This document shows, one piece after another, positions 1-9,064 of a stretch of 64,000 bases of DNA. This DNA comes from Hymenobacter sp. DG01. GTDB lineage: Bacteria > Bacteroidota > Bacteroidia > Cytophagales > Hymenobacteraceae. The position numbers were made by a program, and so were the translations under genes. How positions within the stretch are numbered: the stretch's first letter is position 1; the number at the start of each line of letters is the position of its first letter. The notes under the pieces were generated by a model. That model was not told where the DNA came from. It saw only the letters and a program-made list of their open reading frames with translations, and did no database searches. The stretch is taken from the NCBI RefSeq assembly GCF_006352025.1, contig NZ_CP040936.1, forward strand, positions 310,001 to 374,000. The letters run 5' to 3'.

Positions 1-1
1 C

Positions 2-817
2 AAGGAGCTGTTTGCCCAGGCCATTCACCAGGCTAGCCTGCGCCGGAGCAAACCCTTCGTGGCCGTGAACTGCTCGGCTTTCCCGAAAGATTTACTGGAA
101 TCGGAGCTGTTTGGCTACAAGAAAGGTGCGTTTACGGGGGCGTTGTCTGATAAGAAAGGCCTGCTGGAAGAAGCCAACGGCGGTACCTTGTTTCTGGATG
201 AAATCGGGGAGCTGGAGTTGAACGTGCAGGCCAAGTTCCTCAGGGTGCTGGAAACCCAGCAGTTCACCAAGCTCGGCGACACCAAGCCCACCAGCGTAAA
301 CGTGCGCATCGTGGCCGCCACCAACCGCAACCTCAAGCAGGAAGCCGCCGAAGGCCATTTCCGCCCCGACCTCTACTACCGTCTTTCGGTGTTCACGGTG
401 CTGGTACCGGGCCTGAACGAGCGGCGCGATGATATTGCCGCCCTGGCCGATTACTTCCTGCAGTACTTCGCCGCCCGCCTGCGCAAGCGCCTGCGCGGCC
501 TGGAGCCCGAGGTACTCCAGCAGCTATATCGCTACGATTGGCGCGGGAACGTGCGTGAGCTAAAGAACGTGCTGGAGCGCGCCGCCATCCTGGCCGACGG
601 TGACCTACTGACCGTGGATGACCTGCCCACCGAATTTCACTACCTGCCTACCCCCCTCACCACCGACGAAGCCTCCGACCGCACCCTGCGCACCCTGGAA
701 AAGCGCCAGATCCGGCAGGTGCTCCAGGAAACTGGCGGCAACAAAATGGAATCGGCCCGCCAGCTCGGCATCGGCACCAAAACCCTCTACCGCAAGATTC
801 AGGAGTATGGGCTGTAA
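2..817 (+). CDS. Sigma-54-dependent response regulator / enhancer-binding protein (5' partial)
   Basis: This is the C-terminal part of an NtrC-type activator. The reading frame is open from base 2, so the start, any receiver domain and the Walker A motif lie outside the window. Visible are the sigma-54 contact loop (GAFTGA, near bases 128-145), the Walker B stretch (GGTLFLDEIGEL), the sensor region (VRIVAATNRNL) and the R-finger region of the AAA+ domain, then a C-terminal Fis-type helix-turn-helix ending in a GIGTKTLYRKIQEY-like recognition helix. Such proteins hydrolyse ATP to open sigma-54 promoters. It lies upstream of the kdp genes, which have a sensor but no visible KdpE, so it may be their response regulator; that is inference. 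No convincing -24/-12 promoter was found nearby. Confidence 0.95.
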   Translation, partial: KELFAQAIHQASLRRSKPFVAVNCSAFPKDLLESELFGYKKGAFTGALSDKKGLLEEANGGTLFLDEIGELELNVQAKFLRVLETQQFTKLGDTKPTSVNVRIVAATNRNLKQEAAEGHFRPDLYYRLSVFTVLVPGLNERRDDIAALADYFLQYFAARLRKRLRGLEPEVLQQLYRYDWRGNVRELKNVLERAAILADGDLLTVDDLPTEFHYLPTPLTTDEASDRTLRTLEKRQIRQVLQETGGNKMESARQLGIGTKTLYRKIQEYGL

Positions 818-951
818 GGGGAGGAGCGGGCCAATAGTTCTTATATAGTCGTTGGTGTATACTGCGAAAGAAGGCGTAGCCGTTAAGCCCCTAAGCCAGC
901 TTCCAAGAGCAGAAGGCTGTGGCAATGTGTGTTATAATTTCTCTACCTCTT

Positions 952-2082
952 ATGAAAAAGTACTTACTGAGCTTTCTACTGGTGGCCCCCTGGTTGGCCA
1001 ACGCGCAAACTGCTACTCCCTTTACCATTAGAGGCAAACTGGGCACGCTTAGTACTCCGGCCAAGGTGTATTTGCTGCGCGGAATGACTGTTACTGATTC
1101 TACTACGCTTAAAAACGGTGCTTTCGAATTGAAAGGCAGCACTGAAGGGCCTGTCATGGTAGAAATGATTATGCGTCGCAACGGACGGTTGGGCAGCCTG
1201 TTCGGCCCTCCCGGCGACCGTGCGCGTCTCTATCTAGAGCCCGGCACGGTGCTAGTAAACAGCCCCGATTCTCTAACTCACGCCACTACCAAGGGCGGAC
1301 CTCTAAATACAGATTATGCGCGTCTGAGTGCATCGACAGCACCCATTATAGCCGATATCCAAGCGCTTGGGGCCGAAGTGCAGCGGGCTACGGAACAACA
1401 GCGGCAAGACCCTGCCTTCACGGAGAAGTTGAGGTCCCGTTTCGAAGGATTCAACAAGCAAATTGCTACGGCCAACTATGCCTTTATTAAAGTAAATCCC
1501 AACTCGCTGGTTAGCCTGGATGCGCTGGTAGGAATGCAAATGATGGATTTGCCGCAATACGCTACCGTGGCTCCGCTGTACGAAGCATTAAGCCCAACGC
1601 TCAAAAACACGCCCCGGGGCCGGGAGTATGGCGAATTGGTGAAGGGCCTGAAAGCCGTAGCTATTGGGGCGACGGCCCCTGATTTCACTCAGCAAACCCC
1701 TGATGGCAAAACCGTATCGTTGCGCGACTACCGGGGTAAGTACGTGCTGGTTGACTTTTGGGCCTCGTGGTGTGGCCCCTGCCGCGAGGAAAACCCGACG
1801 GTTGCCAAGGTCTACAACGAATACAAAGGCCGCAACTTTGAGGTGCTGGGCGTGTCGCTGGACAGCGAAAAGGACCGCGCCAAGTGGGTAAAAGCCATTC
1901 AGGACGACAAGCTGACCTGGACCCAGGTATCGGACCTGAAGGGCTGGGAAAACGCAGCTGCACGCAGCTACAGCGTGAACGGTATCCCGCAGAACTACCT
2001 GATTGACCCCACGGGCAAAATTGTGGCCGCTAACCTCAAAGGCGACGACTTAAAAGCTACGCTAGCGAAATACATCAAGTGA
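952..2082 (+). CDS. TlpA-like thioredoxin-fold lipid/periplasmic protein with DUF4369-type N-terminal domain
   Basis: A 376-residue exported thiol-disulfide oxidoreductase. The start at 952 gives a signal peptide (MKKYLLSFLLVAPWLANAQ) directly; an in-frame ATG at 919 would bury it behind eleven extra residues and is less likely. Residues about 25-130 resemble the beta-rich DUF4369 domain common in Bacteroidota, and about 235-375 form an AhpC/TSA-Redoxin thioredoxin fold with the active-site motif WCGPC (Cys274 and Cys277). Proteins of this family reduce or isomerise cysteines of periplasmic and envelope proteins. It stands alone between the sigma-54 activator and the kdp cluster and is closed by a strong terminator, so it is probably monocistronic. 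The substrate is unknown. Confidence 0.92.
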   Translation: MKKYLLSFLLVAPWLANAQTATPFTIRGKLGTLSTPAKVYLLRGMTVTDSTTLKNGAFELKGSTEGPVMVEMIMRRNGRLGSLFGPPGDRARLYLEPGTVLVNSPDSLTHATTKGGPLNTDYARLSASTAPIIADIQALGAEVQRATEQQRQDPAFTEKLRSRFEGFNKQIATANYAFIKVNPNSLVSLDALVGMQMMDLPQYATVAPLYEALSPTLKNTPRGREYGELVKGLKAVAIGATAPDFTQQTPDGKTVSLRDYRGKYVLVDFWASWCGPCREENPTVAKVYNEYKGRNFEVLGVSLDSEKDRAKWVKAIQDDKLTWTQVSDLKGWENAAARSYSVNGIPQNYLIDPTGKIVAANLKGDDLKATLAKYIK

Positions 2083-2125
2083 GCTAGCGCTGACGTAGGA
2101 GCCAGCTTTCTAGTCAACAAACCTT

Positions 2126-2176
2126 AAACCGGGTTATTCTGACCGACTCACCGGGTCAGAATGACTCGGTTTTTTT
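2126..2176 (+). terminator. Rho-independent terminator after the TlpA-like gene
   Basis: An imperfect stem pairs AAACCGGGTTATTCTGACC with GGTCAGAATGACTCGGTTT around a GACTCACCG-like loop and is followed by a run of seven T. It lies 44 bases after the stop codon. Confidence 0.85.
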
Positions 2177-2371
2177 GCGTCGTAGGAAGTTGAGTTTTAG
2201 AAGTTGGAAGAATTTGTATCTGACAATCAGGTAGATATAGGGTAGGAGAGCGTGGGATGAGTACAAACGGGCCTGAATTGGCAAGGGTGGTAGCGTGCTG
2301 GCAGCTGATATGGTAATCCCGCCTCAGCTACTGGCACTGCACGAAATCTTTCACCCCTTCCATCTACTCAG

Positions 2372-2725
2372 ATGATTTCCTCCGCCGAAACGGCCCACGT
2401 GTTGCTCGAAAGTTTTCCGGAGCTGAGTCCGGAGCTAGAAGTACCAGCCGTGCGCCAGAGCATGTACCGGCAGCTCGACTGCTTTGCCCTGTTCACCCGC
2501 ACCGCCGCCGAAAATGGCCGCCTAGCCCTGCTGAAGCGCTGCTTTGAAGTAGCCGACCGCCTGGTGCGCCAGGGCGACGCCTACCTGGCCCGAGCCGTCG
2601 AGAATGTGTACCTGCACTGCCTGCACCTGGATGGCAGCACCTACGGCAATCAGTTGGCCCGTCAGCTGATGCCGGCCCACCTGTACCAAGTCTATCAACA
2701 TCCGCACACCAACCTGCTGCCCTAA
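2372..2725 (+). CDS. Small helical protein, DUF7674-like, at the head of the kdp cluster
   Basis: A 117-residue soluble, probably all-helical protein without signal peptide or membrane segment. It begins MISSAETAHVLLESFPEL and carries a conserved-looking central part (CFEVADRLVRQGD, then NVYLHCLHLDG). I believe this matches the uncharacterised family DUF7674, which I recall near kdp operons of Bacteroidota; I could not check this. It sits 33 bases upstream of the microprotein and 128 bases upstream of kdpF on the same strand, so co-transcription with kdp is likely. No function can be assigned; a role in regulating or assembling the Kdp pump is only suggested by position. Confidence 0.8.
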   Translation: MISSAETAHVLLESFPELSPELEVPAVRQSMYRQLDCFALFTRTAAENGRLALLKRCFEVADRLVRQGDAYLARAVENVYLHCLHLDGSTYGNQLARQLMPAHLYQVYQHPHTNLLP

Positions 2726-2758
2726 GCGCGGCTGGCGGCTTCACGCTACCCCTTCGTC

Positions 2759-2839
2759 ATGATTTTTCTGCTCACCGCCGCGGGCCTCGCCGGCTTCGGA
2801 CTCTTCTACAAGTCGGTTGATTTTTTCGACCACATCTAA
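2759..2839 (+). CDS. 26-residue membrane microprotein upstream of kdpF
   Basis: An ATG-initiated frame of 26 codons encodes a peptide starting MIFLLTAAGLAGFGLFYKSV and ending DFFDHI. It has one hydrophobic segment of about 17 residues followed by a charged tail, the layout of a single-pass membrane microprotein. It begins 33 bases after the DUF7674-like gene and ends 14 bases before kdpF, which fits tight translational coupling. It does not resemble KdpF itself, which follows. I do not recognise a family; a Kdp-associated subunit is an inference from position. Confidence 0.6.
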   Translation: MIFLLTAAGLAGFGLFYKSVDFFDHI

Positions 2840-2853
2840 CGCTACCTCCTGCC

Positions 2854-2934
2854 ATGATGGTCGCCCTCTTTGTCCTCTCTCTTGCCACGTTCGGCTACCT
2901 CTGCTACGTGCTGCTGCGCCCAGAGAAATTCTAA
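2854..2934 (+). CDS. kdpF: KdpF, small stabilising subunit of the Kdp potassium pump
   Basis: A 26-residue single-pass membrane peptide, beginning MMVALFVLSLATF and ending GYLCYVLLRPEKF. The end follows the KdpF pattern (G-Y-L-x-Y-x-L-x-x-x-E-x-F, as in the E. coli protein). In E. coli KdpF is a lipid-like stabiliser of the KdpABC complex. Position just upstream of kdpA agrees. The second codon is also ATG, so the exact start could be one residue later. An inverted repeat fills the 69 bases between this gene and kdpA. Confidence 0.85.
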   Translation: MMVALFVLSLATFGYLCYVLLRPEKF

Positions 2935-2935
2935 T

Positions 2936-3003
2936 TCAGTTACCGGTTGCCAGTTGCCAGACAAGGCAAAAACTGGTAACCGGCAACTGGCAACTCAACT
3001 AAG
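2936..3003. repeat. Inverted repeat of the AACTGGCAACT family between kdpF and kdpA
   Basis: The spacer is almost entirely an inverted repeat: a left arm containing CCGGTTGCCAGTTGCCAG and a right arm containing CTGGTAACCGGCAACTGGC, with a short A-rich centre. It ends only four bases before the kdpA ATG. The same arm sequence recurs at 54454-54604. Transcribed, it would fold into a hairpin right at the kdpA start. Confidence 0.8.
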
Positions 3004-4699
3004 ATGATTAACGAACTACTCGGCATCGGCGCCATTTACTTCCTGACGCTGGTGCTGGCCCTGCCGCTGGGCCACTACCTGGCCCGGGTGTTTAAGGGCG
3101 AGAAGAACCTGCTGGATTTCCTACGGCCCGTAGAAAACGGCATTTTCCGCCTCTCCGGCATTGATGCCCGCCGCGAAATGAGCTGGCAGCAGCATTTGGT
3201 AGCCCTGCTTACCATCAACCTCGTGTGGTTTCTGCTGGCCATGCTGGTCCTCTCTACCCAGGGCAGCCTACCCCTCAACCCCGACCAAAACCCCAGTATG
3301 TCGCCGGACTTGGCGTTTAACACGGCCATTTCCTTTCTGGTTAACTGCAACCTCCAGCACTACAGCGGCGAGTCAGGCCTGAGCTACCTCTCCCAGATTG
3401 TGGTAATTACCTTTCTGCAGTTTGTGAGTGCCGCTACTGGCATTGCGGCAGCAGTGGTGGTGTTCAATGCCCTGCAAACCCGCGCTACCGATAAGCTGGG
3501 CAACTTTTACAACTACTTCGTGAAGAGCCTCACGCGCCTGTTGCTGCCCGGTTCCCTGCTGGTAGCCTTGCTGCTAGCCTTCAATGGCACCCCCATGACC
3601 TTGCAGGGCAAGCAGGAGCTAGTAGCCCTGCAGGGCGACTCGGTAGCTGTGTCGCGCGGGCCGGTGGCGGCTATGGTGGCTATTAAGGAGCTGGGTACCA
3701 ATGGGGGCGGTTTTTACGGGGCCAACTCGGCTCACCCCCTCGAAAACCCCAACTACCTCACCAACGCCATTGAGAACATCGCCCTGGTTATTATTCCCAT
3801 GGCTATGGTATTTGCCTTGGGCTTCTACCTGAACCGCCGCAAGCTGGCCCTGATGATTTTTGGGGTCATGACGGTGGGCTTCGTGGTGCTGCTGGCCCCC
3901 ACGGTGTACTATGAGCTGCAGGGCAACCCTGCTATTAGTCACCTGGGTGTAAACCAAGGGCTAGGGGCGCTGGAAGGCAAGGAAATGCGGTTTGGCGCAG
4001 CGGCTTCGGCCTACTGGAGCATCACCAACACGGTTATCAGCTGCGGCTCGGTGAACTCCATGCACGACTCGTTTATGCCGCTTTCCGGGCTGACCCAGAT
4101 GCTGGGCATGATGACCAACGCCTTTTACGGCGGGTGCGGGGTAGGGCTACTCAACTTCTTTGCCTACCTCTGCCGTATTCATTGCTGGCCTGATGGTGGG
4201 CCGCACCCCGGAACTGCTGGGCAAGAAGATTGAGGCCCGCGAGATGAAAATTGCCATCCTTGTGACTCTGCTGCACCCGCTGCTGATTCTGGCAGGCACG
4301 GCCCTCACGGCCCACCTCTACGCCGGCAACCCCACGGAGTACGCCGGCTGGCTCGCCAACCCCGGCTACCATGGCTTCTCCGAGATGCTGTATGAGTTTA
4401 CCTCCGCCTCCGCCAACAACGGTTCCGGCTTCGAGGGCCTCGGCGACAACACACCTTGGTGGAACATCAGCACGGGGGTAGTGCTGCTGCTGTCCCGCTT
4501 CCTGCCCATCATCGGTCCGGTGGCTATTGCCGGATTGCTGGCCCGCAAGAAGTACGTGCCCGAAAGCGCCGGCACCTTGCCCGCCGACACGGCCACCTTC
4601 GGCGTCATGGTTATGGCTGTCATCGTCATTATAGCCGCCCTGGCCTTCTTCCCGGCCCTGGCCCTGGGCCCCATTGCCGAGCATTTCTCCCTGTATTAG
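3004..4699 (+). pseudogene. kdpA: KdpA, potassium-channel-like subunit of the Kdp ATPase, interrupted by a frameshift
   Basis: KdpA is the K+-binding and translocating subunit, related to Trk/Ktr channels with four pore loops. The first frame (3004 to about 4170, formally open to 4233) encodes pore loops 1-3, recognisable as FLVNCNLQHYSGE, ELGTNGGGFYGAN and CGSVNSMHDSFMP. The rest (GLMVGRTPELLGKK onward, with pore loop SASANNGSGFEGL) is in the next frame from about 4163 to 4699. Joined, the product would be about 565 residues, the usual KdpA length. The switch falls near 4163-4172 and equals one extra base or two missing bases. As it stands the first frame ends in an unrelated tail and lacks the fourth pore loop, so the pump would not work. 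A sequencing or assembly error is a real alternative, since kdpB and kdpC are intact. Confidence 0.9.
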
Positions 4700-4788
4700 T
4701 ACAGAGGTGGGAGTGCTGAGTTGATGGTCAGTTCGGCTTCTATCTGCCCCCACTCTTCCCTTCGTCTCAATACTCATTACTGAGTACC

Positions 4789-6834
4789 ATGTCTAAAGAC
4801 TCTCAATCCTTGTTTCAACCCGCGCTGGTGCAGGAGGCTATCAAACAAGCCTTCGTGAAGCTCGACCCGCGCGTGATGTTCCGCAACCCGGTGATGTTTA
4901 CCGTGGAAATCGGGACGGTGGTAATGCTGCTCGTGACGCTAGGGCTGCTCGTGAAACCCGATGCGGCTCAGGGTTCCTTCGCCTACAACTTCACGGTGTT
5001 TGTAGTGCTGTTTCTGACCTTGCTGTTCGCCAACTTTGCCGAGGCCATTGCCGAGGCCCGCGGCAAGGCCCAGGCCGAAAGTCTGCGCAAAACCCGCGAG
5101 GAAACCCCGGCCCGCGTCATCGACGAAAAAGGCAACACCTCTTCGGTGTCTTCTTCTCAGCTCCAGAAAGGCCAGGTATTTCTGGTGGAGGCTGGCGAAA
5201 TCATCCCCACCGACGGGGAAATTATCGAGGGGCTGGCGACCATCGATGAGTCGGCCATTACGGGCGAGTCGGCTCCGGTAATTCGGGAGGCCGGCGGTGA
5301 TAAGTCGTCGGTGACGGGTGGCACCAAGGTGTTGTCGGACCGCATTAAGGTTGTGGTGACCACGGCGCCCGGAGAGTCGTTTCTGGATAAGATGATTGCC
5401 CTAGTGGAAGGCGCTTCGCGGCAGAAAACGCCCAACGAAATTGCCCTTACCATTCTGCTGGCAGGCTTTACGCTGGTCTTTATCATTGTGTGCGTGACCT
5501 TGCAGCCCTTCGCGGCCTACGCCAACACGCCCATTGCCATTGCTTCCTTCATTGCCCTATTCGTGTGCCTGATTCCGACCACCATCGGCGGGCTGCTCTC
5601 GGCCATTGGCATTGCGGGCATGGACCGCGCCCTGCGCGCCAACGTCATCACCAAAAGCGGCAAAGCCGTGGAAACCGCCGGCGACATCGACGTGCTGCTC
5701 CTGGACAAAACCGGCACCATCACCATTGGCAACCGCAAAGCCACGCACTTCTGGCCCGCGCCGGGGGTAGGGGAGCAGCAGTTTGTGGAGCTGGCCACCC
5801 TGGCCTCGCTCACCGACGAAACCCCCGAGGGCAAGAGCATTGTGGAGTTGGCCCGCGAAAAGCAAGTGAATCCGGAGCAGTTGCAAGCTCGCCTGCAGGG
5901 TGCCGAGCTGATTAAGTTCACGGCCGAAACCCGCAGCTCAGGCGTCACGCTGGCCAGCGGCCAACGCATCCGCAAGGGCGCTTCCGATGCCATTCGCCAA
6001 CTGGCCGCCAAAGCCAACCAGCCCTTCCCCCAGGAGACTACCCAGCGCGTAGAAGCCATTGCCAGCAACGGCGGCACCCCGCTCGTAGTCAGCGAAAACG
6101 ACCGGGTACTGGGGGTAGTAGAGCTGCAGGATATCATCAAGCCCGGCATTCAGGAGCGGTTTGAGCGCCTGCGCAAAATGGGCATCAAGACGGTGATGGT
6201 AACCGGCGACAACCCGCTCACGGCCCGCTTCATTGCCGAAAAAGCCGGCGTAGATGATTTCATTGCCGAAGCCAAGCCCGAGGACAAGATGACCTACATC
6301 CGCCGCGAGCAGCAAGAAGGCAAGCTGGTAGCCATGATGGGCGATGGCACCAACGACGCGCCCGCCCTGGCCCAGGCCGACGTGGGAGTAGCCATGAACT
6401 CGGGCACCCAGGCCGCCAAGGAAGCCGGCAATATGGTGGACCTCGACAATGACCCCACCAAGCTCATTGAGGTAGTCGAAATCGGAAAGCAGCTGCTCAT
6501 GACCCGCGGCACGCTCACCACGTTCAGCATCGCCAACGACGTAGCCAAGTACTTTGCCATTGTGCCGGCCCTGTTCATGATAGCCATTCCGAGCCTGGGC
6601 GCGCTGAACATCATGGGGCTGAAGTCGCCGCAGTCGGCCATCCTTTCGGCGGTCATTTTCAACGCTATTATCATTCCGCTGCTGGTGCCGCTGGCCCTGC
6701 GGGGGGTAGCCTACAAGCCCATCGGTGCCTCGGCTTTGCTGCGCCGCAACCTGCTGGTGTATGGCCTGGGCGGCGTCATCGTCCCCTTCATCGGCATTAA
6801 AGTCATTGACCTGCTGGTAGGGCTGTTTTTGTAG
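4789..6834 (+). CDS. kdpB: KdpB, P-type ATPase subunit of the Kdp potassium pump
   Basis: A 681-residue P-type (type IA) ATPase, full length for the family. It shows the actuator-domain loop TGES, the phosphorylation motif DKTGTIT with Asp306 as the expected aspartyl-phosphate site, the nucleotide-binding region (KGASDAI), and the hinge motif [11 protein letters not shown]. Hydrophobic segments lie near residues 35-80, 215-275 and 580-680. It energises K+ transport through KdpA. It starts 89 bases after the end of the kdpA homology. A long inverted repeat separates it from kdpC. Confidence 0.98.
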   Translation: MSKDSQSLFQPALVQEAIKQAFVKLDPRVMFRNPVMFTVEIGTVVMLLVTLGLLVKPDAAQGSFAYNFTVFVVLFLTLLFANFAEAIAEARGKAQAESLRKTREETPARVIDEKGNTSSVSSSQLQKGQVFLVEAGEIIPTDGEIIEGLATIDESAITGESAPVIREAGGDKSSVTGGTKVLSDRIKVVVTTAPGESFLDKMIALVEGASRQKTPNEIALTILLAGFTLVFIIVCVTLQPFAAYANTPIAIASFIALFVCLIPTTIGGLLSAIGIAGMDRALRANVITKSGKAVETAGDIDVLLLDKTGTITIGNRKATHFWPAPGVGEQQFVELATLASLTDETPEGKSIVELAREKQVNPEQLQARLQGAELIKFTAETRSSGVTLASGQRIRKGASDAIRQLAAKANQPFPQETTQRVEAIASNGGTPLVVSENDRVLGVVELQDIIKPGIQERFERLRKMGIKTVMVTGDNPLTARFIAEKAGVDDFIAEAKPEDKMTYIRREQQEGKLVAMMGDGTNDAPALAQADVGVAMNSGTQAAKEAGNMVDLDNDPTKLIEVVEIGKQLLMTRGTLTTFSIANDVAKYFAIVPALFMIAIPSLGALNIMGLKSPQSAILSAVIFNAIIIPLLVPLALRGVAYKPIGASALLRRNLLVYGLGGVIVPFIGIKVIDLLVGLFL

Positions 6835-6856
6835 AAAGCTGACATCATAAAAGTAA

Positions 6857-6960
6857 CTGTCATCCTGAGCGAAGCGAAGGACCTTACGAGGTTCGCACGG
6901 TCATCGAACGACTTATTTATGCGTGCGTGACAAGGTCCTTCGCTCCACTCAGGATGACAG
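6857..6960. repeat. Inverted repeat (CTGTCATCCTGAGC type) between kdpB and kdpC
   Basis: The left arm CTGTCATCCTGAGCGAAGCG continues into GAAGGACCTT; the right arm is AAGGTCCTTCGCTC followed by CACTCAGGATGACAG. About 45 bases of loop lie between. It fills most of the kdpB-kdpC spacer. The motif class resembles the other GTCATnCTGAGC repeats of the window (57608, 59915 and, more distantly, 8876). Confidence 0.85.
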
Positions 6961-6978
6961 ATAATCAAAAAGAAACAC

Positions 6979-7539
6979 ATGAAACAACACCTGCTTCCTG
7001 CTTTCCGCTTAACCTTAGTGCTCCTGGTAGTGTGCTGCCTGATTTACCCAGCGCTGGTATGGGCCGGCGCACAGTTGGCCCCGAACGGCGGCCAGGGCGA
7101 AACCATCAGTCACCGGGGCCGCGTGGTGGGCTACGATAACGTGGGCCAGAAATTCACTCGTCCGGAATACTTCTGGTCGCGCCCCTCGGCGGTAGATTAC
7201 AACTCGGCCGGCTCAGCGGGCTCCAACAAGGGTCCCAGCAACCCCGAGTACCTGGCCACGGTGCAGGCCCGCCTCGATACCTTCTTGCTCCGGAACCCCG
7301 GCGTACCCAAAGCCCAGGTACCCGCCGAGCTGATTACCGCCTCGGGCTCCGGCCTTGATCCACACCTCTCGCCCGCCGGGGCCACCGTGCAGGTAGCCCG
7401 CGTGGCCCGAGCCCGCCAGCTTGATGCCACCAAAGTGCAGGCCCTGGTAGCCCAGTATACCCAACATAGCCTGCTGGGCCCCAACCGGGTAAACGTGCTG
7501 CGCCTAAACGTGGCCCTAGACAAACTGAGTGGCCAGTAA
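6979..7539 (+). CDS. kdpC: KdpC, assembly subunit of the Kdp potassium pump
   Basis: A 186-residue protein with one N-terminal membrane segment (LTLVLLVVCCLIYPALVWA) and a periplasmic domain. The family signature SGSGLDPHLSPAGA is present, as is the FWSRPSAVDYN stretch typical of KdpC. It joins KdpA and KdpB and is thought to raise the ATP affinity of KdpB. It follows kdpB after 144 bases that contain an inverted repeat, so its expression may be partly uncoupled from kdpB. Length and motifs are normal. Confidence 0.96.
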   Translation: MKQHLLPAFRLTLVLLVVCCLIYPALVWAGAQLAPNGGQGETISHRGRVVGYDNVGQKFTRPEYFWSRPSAVDYNSAGSAGSNKGPSNPEYLATVQARLDTFLLRNPGVPKAQVPAELITASGSGLDPHLSPAGATVQVARVARARQLDATKVQALVAQYTQHSLLGPNRVNVLRLNVALDKLSGQ

Positions 7540-7656
7540 GCGTCGGGCCTCTCCAGGGTTTATGCCGTTGTTTGGGGTAGCAACCTATCCTAAACACCTA
7601 TTTCTCTACCTCCATTCCTGAGCAACATACTGCTAACAGGCAGTGCTCTTCTCCCC

Positions 7657-8787
7657 ATGAAATCTATTTCCCTGCTTACCCTCGGCTTGCTGTGCAGCGC
7701 GGCTGCTTCTGCTCAAACCACCCCCGTTGCGGCCGATACGGTGGTAACGCCCGCCGAGGCCCCGGCCACCCCACCTGCCACCCCACTTACGACGTACGGC
7801 TTTGTGGATGGCTATTATGGCTATGACCTCAAGCACGCCGCTACCAACGACCGGCCCGGGTTCCTGTACTCCCACGACCGCCAAAACGAGTTTACGGTGA
7901 ACAACGCCATCCTGGGCCTGCGCTACGACAACGGGCAGGTGCGCGGAGCCCTGGGCCTGCACGCCGGCACCTACGTATCGGCCAACTACGCCGCCGAGGA
8001 CCCGGTGCTGCGCCACATCTACGAGGCATACGCGGGTTTCCGGCCGTTCCGGAAGGCCTGGCTCGACGTAGGTATTTTCGGCTCTCACATCGGCTTTGAG
8101 TCGGCCATCAGCAAAGACAACTGGACGCTTACCAGGTCCATGATGGCCGAAAACTCGCCTTACTACGAGGCCGGAGCCCGCTTTACCTATGAGGTGGACC
8201 CCAAGCTAACCCTGACGGCCCTGGTGCTTAACGGCTGGCAGAATATCCGGGAAACCAATCAGAAAAAGGCCGTGGGTACTCAAATTCAGTGGAAGCCCAC
8301 CGAAAAGCTGCTCATCAACAGCAGCACCTTTTACGGCAATGAACAGCCTCACGACCTAGTGAAGCGCCGCCGCTACTTCCATGATTTCTACGTGAGCTAC
8401 GCCGTCACCGAGCGCCTAAGCGTGGCTGGCGTATTCGATGTGGGCAAGCAGAAGCAGGCCGCCCGCGGTAGCAAAGCCGATACCTGGCACACCGGCGCCG
8501 CCTTCGTGCGCTACAAGCTGGCCGATAAGTGGTCGGCTACGGCCCGCGCCGAGTACTACAATGCCGACCACGGCGTCATCATTTCCTCAATCTCGCCAGC
8601 CTCCACCGATGCCGACTTCAAGGTAAAAGCCGCCTCCCTCAACCTCGACTACCTGCCCACCAGCAATGTAGCGTTTAGGGTGGAAGGCCGCGTATTTCAC
8701 TCCGGCCAGGATTTTCTTACTGACCGCAACGGCCAACCCACCAACTCCTACGGCAACCTGACCAGCAGCATTGCTCTGTCTTTTTAG
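7657..8787 (+). CDS. Outer-membrane beta-barrel porin (OmpL/BBP2-like) of the kdp cluster
   Basis: A 376-residue exported protein with a clear signal peptide (MKSISLLTLGLLCSAAASAQ) followed by a short Thr/Pro/Ala linker and alternating amphipathic strands to the C-terminus, which ends in a typical barrel strand (LTSSIALSF). It resembles the putative beta-barrel porin-2 family. It lies between kdpC and the KdpD-like sensor, an arrangement that suggests an outer-membrane route for K+ or a small solute coupled to Kdp; this link is inference. The 117-base gap from kdpC could hold its own promoter. Confidence 0.88.
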   Translation: MKSISLLTLGLLCSAAASAQTTPVAADTVVTPAEAPATPPATPLTTYGFVDGYYGYDLKHAATNDRPGFLYSHDRQNEFTVNNAILGLRYDNGQVRGALGLHAGTYVSANYAAEDPVLRHIYEAYAGFRPFRKAWLDVGIFGSHIGFESAISKDNWTLTRSMMAENSPYYEAGARFTYEVDPKLTLTALVLNGWQNIRETNQKKAVGTQIQWKPTEKLLINSSTFYGNEQPHDLVKRRRYFHDFYVSYAVTERLSVAGVFDVGKQKQAARGSKADTWHTGAAFVRYKLADKWSATARAEYYNADHGVIISSISPASTDADFKVKAASLNLDYLPTSNVAFRVEGRVFHSGQDFLTDRNGQPTNSYGNLTSSIALSF

Positions 8788-8875
8788 GAGAAGGCTGGGC
8801 TACCAGTCTGAGTGATATCGTCTGTCATACTTTGCGCAGCAAAGCATCTTGCAGGCTGACGCTGCCAGACTAACC

Positions 8876-8969
8876 GTCATTCCGAGCTTGTCGAGGAATC
8901 TCGCGTGCTGACGTTGCAATAGTAATTCTAACGTCAGCACGCGAGATTCCTTGACAAGCTCGGAGTGAC
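8876..8969. repeat. Inverted repeat (GTCATTCCGAGCTTG type)
   Basis: Left arm GTCATTCCGAGCTTGTCGAG then GAATCTCGCGTGCTGACGTT; right arm AACGTCAGCACGCGAGATTC then CTTGACAAGCTCGGAGTGAC. Arms are about 40 bases with few mismatches around a 13-base centre. It lies between the porin gene and the KdpD-like gene. A degenerate copy is at 31323-31435. Confidence 0.9.
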
Positions 8970-9064
8970 AGATTGGAAAAGCGTGCGCCTAAATTCTGCA
9001 TGAAAGCCAGCTTCCCGCAAGAACGCCATCGAGTACAAACAACATCCCGCAACGCCTACCCCCT

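Noticed and set aside
2255..2345. Possible sigma-54 promoter (TTGGCAAGGGTGGTAGC) upstream of the kdp cluster
   Set aside because: The GG to GC distance is one base too long for a -24/-12 site and the second half is poor. Kept only as a weak idea.
4150..4200. Programmed frameshift in kdpA
   Set aside because: The sequence (CTTCTTTGCCTACCTCTGCC) has no heptameric slippery site or obvious stimulator, and no KdpA is known to need one.
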